In this document: one piece after another, positions 1-5,080 of the stretch
How positions within the stretch are numbered: the stretch's first letter is position 1
Layout: each line of letters opens with the position of its first letter
Assembly (NCBI GenBank): GCA_018302725.1
Contig: JAGVZJ010000038.1
Coordinates: 1-7,598, forward strand
Length of the DNA stretch: 7,598 nt
Reading direction: 5' to 3'
Source of the DNA: Candidatus Woesearchaeota archaeon
GTDB taxonomy: Archaea; Nanobdellota; Nanobdellia; SCGC-AAA011-G17; GW2011-AR20
Position numbers and translations under genes: made by a program
The notes under the pieces: model-generated
Told to the model about the DNA's origin: nothing
The model's input: only the letters and a program-made list of their open reading frames with translations
Database searches by the model: none

Positions 1-291
1 ATCCATGGAAGGAAAGTCGCAGCTAAAGTTGATACAGGAGCAAGCAGATGCTCAATAGACCTTAATTTAGCCGCACAACTCCAGTTAGGTCCTATAATCG
101 GCATAAAAGATTATAGAAATGCCCATGGAAAAACAACTAGACCTGTTATAAGGGCAAAACTAGAGATAGAAGGGAAAAAGTTTAATGCCCTCTTCAATGT
201 TGTAGATAGGAAAACCTTAAAATATAAGGTGTTAATTGGTGAGTCTATAATTAGAAGGGGAAAATTCATAATTGATCCAACAAAAAAATGA
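1..291 (+). CDS. RimB-like retropepsin-fold protease ("ATP-dependent zinc protease" family), 3' part
   Basis: Frame 1 is open from the left edge to a TGA at 289-291, giving the last 96 residues of a protein whose start lies outside the window. Near the visible N-terminus is V-D-T-G-A-S (visible residues 10-15), the catalytic aspartate signature of retropepsin-like proteases. The end has V-L-I-G-E-S followed by R-R-G-K-F-I-I-D-P, matching the usual ending of the PF05618 family, often labelled ATP-dependent zinc protease although it is aspartyl-protease-like. The family is known to sit beside rimK; bacterial RimB trims glutamate tails added by RimK. Here the stop overlaps the next ATG (ATGA, 288-291), so the two are probably co-translated. 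Family call is strong; substrate and in vivo role are inferred. Confidence 0.85.
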   Translation: MHGRKVAAKVDTGASRCSIDLNLAAQLQLGPIIGIKDYRNAHGKTTRPVIRAKLEIEGKKFNALFNVVDRKTLKYKVLIGESIIRRGKFIIDPTKK

Positions 292-719
292 AGCTAGCAA
301 TCATAAGTCTTACAAGCGGCAGTAGTAAAATGATAGCTGAAAAGGCTAAGTCTTTCTTTAAAGAAGTAGATATGCTTGATATTAGGAGGATAGAGATTCA
401 TCTTGGAAGCGGAAAAGAACCTCAAATAGTCTATGAAGGAAACCCATTGAAAGATTATGACTGCATATACTGTAAAGGATCATCTAAGTATGCCCCATTA
501 GGTAGGGGGATTACTTCAGCTATGAAGGATAAATGTTATATGCCTCTCTCTCCAGAAGCCTTTACAATTGGTCATGATAAATTTTTAACATTAATTGACT
601 TGCAAAAAGCAGGAGTCAATATCCCAAAAACTTACCTAGCTGGGACAGTTAGAGAAGCCAAGAAGATTGAAAAGGGGTCATGTTTGCAGATTCAACAGAA
701 AGTGCAAAATCTATTTTAG
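288..719 (+). CDS. rimK: RimK-type ATP-grasp ligase, N-terminal fragment of a broken gene
   Basis: This is the first half of a RimK/LysX-type ATP-grasp ligase, an ATP-dependent enzyme joining an amino acid (often glutamate) to a carboxylate. Residues 1-127 look intact: a beta-strand start (MKLAIISLT), a pre-ATP-grasp domain, the block G-H-D-K-F-L-T-L around 95-102 and N-I-P-K-T-Y around 111-116. After A-K-K-I (124-127) similarity stops, and the last 16 residues, read to a TAG at 717-719, are out of frame. The rest of the enzyme continues in frame 2 from about 671. A normal RimK has about 18 residues here carrying the ATP-binding lysine and glycine-rich loop; they are absent, so this looks like an out-of-frame deletion. 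The start is supported by the ATGA overlap with the protease gene. Either a true pseudogene or an assembly/population deletion. Confidence 0.8.
   Translation: MKLAIISLTSGSSKMIAEKAKSFFKEVDMLDIRRIEIHLGSGKEPQIVYEGNPLKDYDCIYCKGSSKYAPLGRGITSAMKDKCYMPLSPEAFTIGHDKFLTLIDLQKAGVNIPKTYLAGTVREAKKIEKGSCLQIQQKVQNLF
660..682 (+). other. Deletion/frameshift junction inside rimK
   Basis: Frame 0 reads A-K-K-I and then E-K-G-S before losing similarity; frame -1 reads stop-K-G-V-M-F-A-D. Both halves are recognisable RimK up to the junction, which falls near 668/669. Compared with E. coli RimK from memory, roughly 18 residues are missing, including the lysine of the V-V-K-x-x-x-G-T-x-G loop. The length lost is a multiple of three plus one. 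A heptamer AAAGGGG at 671-677 fits the X-XXY-YYZ pattern in frame 0, but slipping there would not restore the missing loop. Confidence 0.75.
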
Positions 720-1312
720 ATACCTTAGAAGTTTTCAAGCAGCCATACATCATTCAGGAATATGTAGAGACAGGAGCAACAGACATAAGAGCCTTAGTTC
801 TCGGTGATCATGTTGTTGCATCCATGCAGAGAAAAGCTTCAAAAGGAGAATTAAGAGCAAATATCCATTCAGGAGGAAAAGGAAAGAAAATAACTCTTGA
901 TCCTGATACAGAATATATTGCAGTAAAGAGCGCAAATGTGATTAATGCTGATATATGTGCAATTGATATTCTGAAAGGTTTAAGGGCTTATGTAATTGAA
1001 GTTAATGTTTCTCCGGGTATTCAGGGGCTAACTGAAGCGACAAAAATGGATATAGCTCATAAGATGGCAGAGTTCCTGTATGAAAAAACTAAGGAATACA
1101 AGGCAATGAGGACTCATAAAGATTATAAAAAAGTAATAAACGAATTAGATGAAAAAGAAGATGAATTCTTGGCTAACTTAAGTGTTAAAGCAGGCATAAT
1201 AAAACTTCCAGAGTCAGTTACAAAAGCAACAAAGTTTAAGCCGGATGATGAAGTGGTTATCAAGGTAGAAAAAGGAAAGGTTGTCATTAAAAAACATGAC
1301 ATAGAAATCTAA
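671..1312 (+). CDS. rimK: RimK-type ATP-grasp ligase, C-terminal fragment with AbrB-like tail
   Basis: This frame continues the broken rimK gene. It opens after an in-frame TGA at 668-670 with K-G-V-M-F-A-D-S, the residues that follow the ATP-grasp glycine loop; the first available ATG is at 680. Numbered from that ATG, it holds I-I-Q-E-Y-V-E (24-30), D-I-R-A-L-V (35-40), N-I-H-S-G-G (61-66) and the Mg-binding E-V-N-V-S-P-G (107-113), all typical of RimK. Residues 114-135 complete the catalytic domain. A charged linker follows (about 136-168), then a tail of about 35 residues starting A-G-I-I-K-L-P-E with K-P-D-D-E-V-V-I-K-V and G-K-V-V-I-K-K, which reads like an AbrB/SpoVT swapped-hairpin fold. 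This piece alone lacks the N-domain and the ATP-binding lysine, so it should not be catalytic. It ends 7 nt before the convergent amidotransferase gene. Confidence 0.8.
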   Translation, partial: KGVMFADSTESAKSILDTLEVFKQPYIIQEYVETGATDIRALVLGDHVVASMQRKASKGELRANIHSGGKGKKITLDPDTEYIAVKSANVINADICAIDILKGLRAYVIEVNVSPGIQGLTEATKMDIAHKMAEFLYEKTKEYKAMRTHKDYKKVINELDEKEDEFLANLSVKAGIIKLPESVTKATKFKPDDEVVIKVEKGKVVIKKHDIEI

Positions 1313-1319
1313 GATAGTT

Positions 1320-1757
1320 TCATTTAAAGAATATCAAAACTTCTTTATTCAAAACTTCAGGATGATACATATATCCTACAAAGTTTTTTTCTTTTAATTC
1401 GTCTTTATCCCCCTTTATTCTCCAACTATGTAAGTAGTATCTATTGTTAAACACACCAATTTTCTTATCAATAATAAGCTCCTTTCCCAATACCTTTCCA
1501 ATTATCTGCATTCCTGCACAAATCCCTAAGACAGGTTTCTTAAAATCCTTTAACCAGAAAAACTTATCTAAATTTTCTAAGTAATCATTATCCTTCAAAG
1601 CAGTTCCACAGATTATCACTTTTTTTGCTTTGTCTAAATCTTCTTTTTTTATTTTTTTGTAATCCGCGACTTTGAAATCATCTAGCAAATCAGTAACAGG
1701 TCTGACAAATTCTCCATCATGCAACCTATGTTTATTTACTTTGATTACAAGTATCAT
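1320..1757 (-). CDS. Class I glutamine amidotransferase, short form
   Basis: A 145-residue glutaminase of the class I (triad) type, releasing ammonia from glutamine for a partner enzyme. The nucleophile elbow is G-I-C-A-G-M-Q with Cys80, and the other triad members are His132 and Glu134 in Y-H-P-E-V. The N-terminal half (V-I-I-C-G-T-A around 47-53, oxyanion-hole region) is typical. GMP synthase glutaminase subunits (GuaAA) and relatives are usually about 185-200 residues; here the stretch between the nucleophile and the H-P-E motif is about 40 residues short, around the L-H-S-W segment (109-112). It lacks the D-N-x-G-Q start usual in GuaAA, so a GMP synthase role is unproven. It is last in the Dph6 operon, its ATG overlapping the upstream stop (TAATG), which suggests it feeds ammonia to the Dph6-like enzyme. 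The database label is likely GMP synthase subunit A. Confidence 0.75.
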   Translation of the reverse strand: MILVIKVNKHRLHDGEFVRPVTDLLDDFKVADYKKIKKEDLDKAKKVIICGTALKDNDYLENLDKFFWLKDFKKPVLGICAGMQIIGKVLGKELIIDKKIGVFNNRYYLHSWRIKGDKDELKEKNFVGYMYHPEVLNKEVLIFFK

Positions 1758-1999
1758 TATGCTATTCCCTCTATTCCAAAAAGTAATTTTAAATTATTCC
1801 TGTTTTTCTTCTTTATAGTCAGTCCGCCAAAAGGGGAGATAATAAGAACTCTTTTGAAAACCCAGAATCTAAAATAAACTCCAGTTATTTTTTTAGGAAT
1901 AATAAACCTCTTTACTCTAACTTCACTATCTTCCCCTTCTATTTCAGTAGATAATAAACTACCGTTTCCAAAACCAATCTCAGTATAAATCTTCTTCAT
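1757..1999 (-). CDS. Small conserved hypothetical protein, DUF3977-like
   Basis: An 80-residue protein without a membrane segment. It starts M-K-K-I-Y-T-E-I-G-F-G-N and has V-Y-F-R-F-W-V-F-K-R-V-L-I-I around 41-54, followed by a basic patch (K-K-K-N-R-N-N) and L-L-F-G-I-E near the end. From memory this layout (K-K-x-Y-x-E-I-G-x-G-N, then Y-x-R-x-W and a basic patch) resembles the small DUF3977 family known in Bacillus; I could not check this. The compact, strand-rich sequence suggests one small beta domain. It is clearly translated as part of the operon: its ATG overlaps the Dph6-like stop (ATGA, 1996-1999), and its TAA overlaps the amidotransferase ATG. Being wedged between an ATP pyrophosphatase and a glutaminase makes an accessory role in the same reaction plausible, but no function is known. 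Confidence 0.7.
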   Translation of the reverse strand: MKKIYTEIGFGNGSLLSTEIEGEDSEVRVKRFIIPKKITGVYFRFWVFKRVLIISPFGGLTIKKKNRNNLKLLFGIEGIA

Positions 2000-2589
2000 T
2001 TCTTAAACATCGGGCTGTCAATAACTTCAGTTTCGGCCTCCCCTCCTTCAAAAGCAACATTAAACCTGTATTTCTTACTTAATCTAATCAGATCTTCAAC
2101 AGCTTTTTTATCAATGATTTTATTGATCCACGAATCATCAAGACCATCAGCAGCTACTTTCACAATCTTAAATTTGAATCTATTTTTAATTAAATCTCTC
2201 AATAATCTTTCCTGATTCATCTGCCATAATGGATTAAAGCACCATAAATCTAGTTCATCACAAATCCTTTGTATTCTTGAAGCTTGGTATGTAGAAGCCA
2301 CAGCTCCTGTTACAATACCTTCAATTGCATAATATTTCTTTGCTTCTTTTATTGCTTTTTTCAAGTCCTCTAATTCTTTTTCTTTTTCCCCCTCGGTTTT
2401 TATTTTAATTAAAGGGATTCCAAGCCTTTTAGCTTGTTTATCAACTTCCTCTATAGGTGTATGAAACATATAGCTCTCCTCATTCTTAGAATCTAAACTA
2501 ATAAGCACTGTAACTTCATCACTTTTATTAGCTTTAAACAGGGCATAATTACTATCTTTCCCACCAGAAAATAAAATACCTAGTTTCAT
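1996..2589 (-). CDS. dph6: Diphthine-ammonia ligase family (Dph6-like ATP pyrophosphatase)
   Basis: Dph6 adenylates diphthine on the elongation factor aEF2 histidine and replaces AMP with ammonia to make diphthamide, in the cytoplasm. The N-type PP-loop S-G-G-K-D-S is at residues 8-13, M-F-H-T-P at 41-45, T-G-A-V-A-S at 94-99, F-N-P-L-W at 118-122 and the signature E-G-G-E-A-E-T at 181-187, all as in the archaeal family. The protein stops at residue 197, right after S-P-M-F-K-K; relatives I recall run about 25 residues further with a final strand pair. A second oddity is E-T-E-V where E-T-L-V or E-T-F-V is usual. It heads a three-gene operon, with a TATA box 27-28 nt upstream of its ATG. Family is certain; the exact substrate would be safest called Dph6-like. 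Confidence 0.85.
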   Translation of the reverse strand: MKLGILFSGGKDSNYALFKANKSDEVTVLISLDSKNEESYMFHTPIEEVDKQAKRLGIPLIKIKTEGEKEKELEDLKKAIKEAKKYYAIEGIVTGAVASTYQASRIQRICDELDLWCFNPLWQMNQERLLRDLIKNRFKFKIVKVAADGLDDSWINKIIDKKAVEDLIRLSKKYRFNVAFEGGEAETEVIDSPMFKK

Positions 2590-2612
2590 AATATATTTTC
2601 AAGAAGGTAGGT

Positions 2613-2620
2613 TTTTAAAA
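2613..2620 (-). promoter_or_regulatory. TATA box for the dph6 operon
   Basis: TTTTAAAA on the minus strand, centred about 27.5 nt before the ATG at 2589. The distance fits an archaeal TATA box for a leaderless or nearly leaderless transcript. No Shine-Dalgarno match stands directly before the ATG. Confidence 0.55.
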
Positions 2621-2638
2621 CTATTCAAACGATTTAAA

Positions 2639-3286
2639 TTAAACACCTAAAAACTTAGGTAAATCCGCTACAGACTTTAATACTGCAACAGGAGAATAAT
2701 CTGATAAAGAATTTTTGCTATAGTGCCCTGTTAATACACCGATAGCTTTAATTTTTGCATGTCTTGCTGCCATCATATCATAGATCGAATCACCAATCAT
2801 GTACTCTGGCTTGTGGTGTAATAACTTCTCAACCTTTATTATTTCATCTGGGTAGGGTTTAGAATGCTTTACCTCATCACTTCCGATTATCAACCTAAAA
2901 TGTCCGGAATCCAATCTACTCCCCTTCAACAAATAATCAATGTCTCTATGCCTTGTGTTTGAAACAACCACAAGAGTATATTTCTTCTTTAATCTCTTTA
3001 ATGCATCATCTACACCCTCAACCTTCTTTGCATACTTATAGGATTTCTTTTTAAGGTACTCATGATGAAGCTTTAACAAACTGTATGCCTCTTCAGGAGA
3101 TTTTCCACTGGTCAGGATTTTAGCAATTTCAAACTTTGGTCTTCCAAACAGCTTAACAAGTTTAGCATGCTTCCACAAAGGATACCTCATTTTTTTTAAT
3201 GCATAATTATAAGCTCTTACATGGGTTCTGTCAGAAAGGATTAAGGTGTTATCAAGATCAAAACAGATTAATTTTTTCTTAACCAT
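2639..3286 (-). CDS. HAD-superfamily phosphatase (phosphoglycolate phosphatase-like)
   Basis: A 215-residue haloacid-dehalogenase-type hydrolase from the chosen ATG at 3286. Motif I is F-D-L-D-N-T (residues 9-14, nucleophile Asp10 and acid Asp12), an alpha-helical cap follows (about 20-90), motif II is V-V-S-N-T (107-111), the motif III lysine is in S-K-P-Y-P-D (Lys143), and motif IV is I-G-D-S-I-Y-D (164-170). This is the Gph/PpaX-like C1-cap subclass; likely substrates are small phosphate esters such as 2-phosphoglycolate, but the sequence does not settle this. An in-frame ATG at 3301 would add five residues (M-E-G-Y-T). I prefer 3286 because homologs begin just before the K-K-L-I-C-F-D strand and because the TATA box at 3309-3316 is centred 26-27 nt from it, as for other genes here. 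It lies 39 nt downstream of the VKOR stop (3326), on the same strand. Confidence 0.87.
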   Translation of the reverse strand: MVKKKLICFDLDNTLILSDRTHVRAYNYALKKMRYPLWKHAKLVKLFGRPKFEIAKILTSGKSPEEAYSLLKLHHEYLKKKSYKYAKKVEGVDDALKRLKKKYTLVVVSNTRHRDIDYLLKGSRLDSGHFRLIIGSDEVKHSKPYPDEIIKVEKLLHHKPEYMIGDSIYDMMAARHAKIKAIGVLTGHYSKNSLSDYSPVAVLKSVADLPKFLGV

Positions 3287-3308
3287 AGTATAACCCTCCA
3301 TTAATTAG

Positions 3309-3316
3309 TATATAAA
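3309..3316 (-). promoter_or_regulatory. TATA box for the HAD phosphatase gene
   Basis: TTTATATA on the minus strand, close to the archaeal consensus. It is centred about 26.5 nt before the ATG at 3286 but only 11-12 nt before the ATG at 3301, so it supports the downstream start. A purine run GGAGGG at 3294-3299 lies 7 nt before the 3286 ATG and could act as a ribosome binding site if the transcript began further upstream. Confidence 0.6.
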
Positions 3317-3325
3317 TATAACTCT

Positions 3326-3778
3326 CTATTTTCTAGTTAGTGAATAAGATGTTGCTAAAGTGATTATTATCAGTATATCCCCCCCAAAACAAAGAATGCA
3401 AAAACTGTACAAAACAAATGCCTCAATGTAGACTAGGTATAAAGCAAATAATACTCCAGCTATAGAAGCCCAAAAGATGGTGTTCATCATTGATTCAGAA
3501 TTTATTTTTAGTCCAAACATCTCTGAGTTATAATCTTTCCAGGATAAAATGCTTAAACACAACACCAGCAAAAATGTTAAAATTCCAAATAAAGCCACAG
3601 GAATCCCAAACAATTCAGAGTATATGCTCTTATTCACAATATCGCAGTTAAGCCCCTCTCCAAAATTGCAAAAAGTGCTCTCCTTATCACTGTAATGGGC
3701 GCTTAACAGATAGGAGAATAACACAATCGCTATAATTGAGGTTGCTATTAAAATTTTCAAACCTTTCTTTCTGTCCAT
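3326..3778 (-). CDS. Vitamin K epoxide reductase (VKOR) family disulfide oxidoreductase
   Basis: A 150-residue integral membrane protein with four or five predicted helices (about 8-27, 57-79, 99-118 and 121-146). It has the VKOR cysteine set: loop pair Cys37 and Cys45 in F-C-N-F-G-E-G-L-N-C, conserved Ser51 near Y-S-x-L-F-G-I-P, and the active C-I-L-C motif at 127-130. Prokaryotic VKOR homologs reoxidise a periplasmic DsbA-like thioredoxin partner, passing electrons to quinone, and so drive disulfide formation outside the membrane. There is no fused thioredoxin domain and no DsbA-like partner in the window, so the partner must be elsewhere. The start at 3778 is supported by the TATA-like box 26 nt upstream. 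It is divergent from the DUF4346 gene. Confidence 0.88.
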   Translation of the reverse strand: MDRKKGLKILIATSIIAIVLFSYLLSAHYSDKESTFCNFGEGLNCDIVNKSIYSELFGIPVALFGILTFLLVLCLSILSWKDYNSEMFGLKINSESMMNTIFWASIAGVLFALYLVYIEAFVLYSFCILCFGGDILIIITLATSYSLTRK

Positions 3779-3799
3779 ATTGGTATAATTAGTCTGAGG

Positions 3800-3807
3800 T
3801 TTAAATA
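3800..3807 (-). promoter_or_regulatory. TATA box for the VKOR gene
   Basis: TTATTTAA (minus strand, within TTATTTAAA), centred 25-26 nt before the ATG at 3778. It shares the 77-nt divergent intergenic region with the promoter of the DUF4346 gene; the two boxes point outward and do not overlap. Confidence 0.5.
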
Positions 3808-3827
3808 AGTTTTTATAATCAAAACCA

Positions 3828-3835
3828 ATATAAAA
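3828..3835 (+). promoter_or_regulatory. TATA box for the DUF4346 gene
   Basis: ATATAAAA centred about 24.5 nt before the ATG at 3856, followed by a pyrimidine-rich stretch up to the start (CTTTTCTAATTAATTTCTCC). No Shine-Dalgarno match is present, in keeping with a leaderless transcript. Confidence 0.5.
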
Positions 3836-3855
3836 CTTTTCTAATTAATTTCTCC

Positions 3856-4224
3856 ATGGAAAAATACTCAAGAACTATCAGGTCTAAAAAGTATAAAAAA
3901 GGAAGAGACAAATGCGGGTATGAGCCAATATACATCTTAAAAGATGTAAAAAATATAGAGGCCGGTAAATGGGATGAAAATACCATCCAGATAGATCCTA
4001 GAGGATATTTTTTGATAAGGATAACTGAAGGAAGGATTGAAGCCGGATTAGTAAACAAGAAGAATGAAATGATCGCAATTGTAAGAGGCAACAATGCAGT
4101 GGATATTGTGCATGAAATAATAAAAAGAAAACTCATCTCCAGATTAGACCATGCAGCATATATGGGAAGGCAGTTAGCCAGAGCCGAGTACTGTTTAAAG
4201 AACAACAAGGAGTTTGTGCAATAA
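3856..4224 (+). CDS. DUF4346 family protein, stand-alone
   Basis: A 122-residue soluble protein. The core D-P-R-G-Y-F-L-I (47-54) and the block S-R-L-D-H-A-A-Y-M-G-R-Q-L-A-R-A-E (95-111) are the hallmark of DUF4346 (PF14251 from memory). In methanogens this domain occurs at the C-terminus of a dihydropteroate-synthase-related protein; elsewhere, as here, it stands alone. The lysine-rich first 20 residues look like a flexible leader. No catalytic residues can be named with confidence; Asp98 and His99 are the most conserved-looking polar positions. It is transcribed alone from a TATA box centred about 25 nt upstream of the ATG, and a T5 tract at 4250-4254, just before the next gene, could be its terminator. 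Family call good, function unknown. Confidence 0.8.
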   Translation: MEKYSRTIRSKKYKKGRDKCGYEPIYILKDVKNIEAGKWDENTIQIDPRGYFLIRITEGRIEAGLVNKKNEMIAIVRGNNAVDIVHEIIKRKLISRLDHAAYMGRQLARAEYCLKNNKEFVQ

Positions 4225-4225
4225 G

Positions 4226-4233
4226 TATATAAA
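4226..4233 (+). promoter_or_regulatory. TATA box for the SpoIIM-like gene
   Basis: TATATAAA centred 26-27 nt before the ATG at 4256, directly after the DUF4346 stop. A TTTTT tract at 4250-4254 precedes the ATG, where it could terminate upstream transcripts while the new leaderless mRNA starts next to it. Confidence 0.55.
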
Positions 4234-4255
4234 CAATAAAAAAATCTAGTTTTTA

Positions 4256-5080
4256 ATGGTTTTAGAATCTTTAATCGGACCAATAAAAGCAGAGAGAAAC
4301 AAGAAGTGGTTATTTATCTACGGTATTGTTTATGCAACAATAGGAATGATAGTAGCTTTATGGGTTTTTAGGTCTCAGGCTTCAATGGTCATGGTGTTCC
4401 TCACAGTACTAGCCTCATTCCCTTTATTTTATAAAGCAATAAGATACGAAGAGAAAAAAGATCTTAAAAAAAATGTCCCTGAATTAGTTTTGATTAAAGA
4501 GCATGGGGAGGCATTAAAGTATCTAATGTTCTTATTCTCAGGGTTTGTAGTTGCTTTTACGATTCTATTTTTAATATTCCCTCCAGACATAACAAGAAGT
4601 CTTTTCTCATCTCAAATTTCCACAATCGAAGCAATAAACTCAAATATAACAGGGAACACCACAAGTATAGACATATTTTTCAAGGTCCTTGCAAATAACC
4701 TTAGGGTACTATTCTTCTGTATCTTTTTTGCATTCTTCTATGGAGCAGGAGCTTTATTCATTTTAGTGTGGAATGCTTCAGTCATAGGAGCAGCTGCTGG
4801 AAGTTTTGTTCAAAGCAGAATCGCAGAATATGGAAGCTATTTTTTAGCAATACCCGTGTCATTAATGAGGTACATGACGCATGGAATGTTTGAAATACTA
4901 GCTTATTTTATAGCAGGTTTAGCCGGTGGAATAATTTCAGTAGCAGTAATCAACCACAAAACAACATCTGAACAGTTTAAACATGTAGTTATAGACAGCT
5001 TAGATTTAATACTTTTAGGTTTTATAGTTTTAGTGTTTGCAGCATTTGTAGAGGTTTTCATAACCCCTGTATTCTTCTAG
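4256..5080 (+). CDS. SpoIIM-like (stage II sporulation protein M family) membrane protein
   Basis: A 274-residue polytopic membrane protein with six or so predicted helices (about 18-38, 42-61, 88-108, 148-172, 211-232 and 249-271). The family signature is visible as N-N-L-R-V-L-F-F-C with A-x-F-Y-G-A-G-A-L-F (147-168), G-A-A-A-G-S-F (178-184) and the H-G-M-F-E-I-L-A-Y segment at 209-217, followed by A-G-L-A-G-G (220-225). SpoIIM (PF01944, formerly DUF95) in Bacillus works in peptidoglycan hydrolysis during engulfment; archaea do not sporulate and the archaeal role is unknown. The 110-146 loop carries two N-x-T sequons (Asn130, Asn134), compatible with a glycosylated outer loop. It has its own TATA box 26-27 nt before the ATG. 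Its TAG shares the palindrome CTAG with the stop of the convergent gene. Confidence 0.85.
   Translation: MVLESLIGPIKAERNKKWLFIYGIVYATIGMIVALWVFRSQASMVMVFLTVLASFPLFYKAIRYEEKKDLKKNVPELVLIKEHGEALKYLMFLFSGFVVAFTILFLIFPPDITRSLFSSQISTIEAINSNITGNTTSIDIFFKVLANNLRVLFFCIFFAFFYGAGALFILVWNASVIGAAAGSFVQSRIAEYGSYFLAIPVSLMRYMTHGMFEILAYFIAGLAGGIISVAVINHKTTSEQFKHVVIDSLDLILLGFIVLVFAAFVEVFITPVFF

Noticed and set aside
750..935. Minus-strand open frame of 61 codons inside rimK
   Set aside because: Leucine-rich shadow of the well-supported plus-strand RimK reading; no promoter or overlap supports it.
1282..1301. Inverted repeat TGTCAT/ATGACA with an 8-nt A-rich loop near the end of rimK
   Set aside because: Only six AT-rich pairs, inside coding sequence; it could help end the opposing operon transcript but is too weak to call as a terminator.
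3294..3299. GGAGGG as a Shine-Dalgarno site for the HAD gene
   Set aside because: Spacing to the ATG at 3286 is good, but the TATA position predicts a transcript starting downstream of it and no other gene here has such a site.
3819..4283. Minus-strand open frame of 154 codons over the DUF4346 gene
   Set aside because: The plus strand carries the recognisable DUF4346 motifs and a fitting promoter; the minus frame is hydrophobic antisense.
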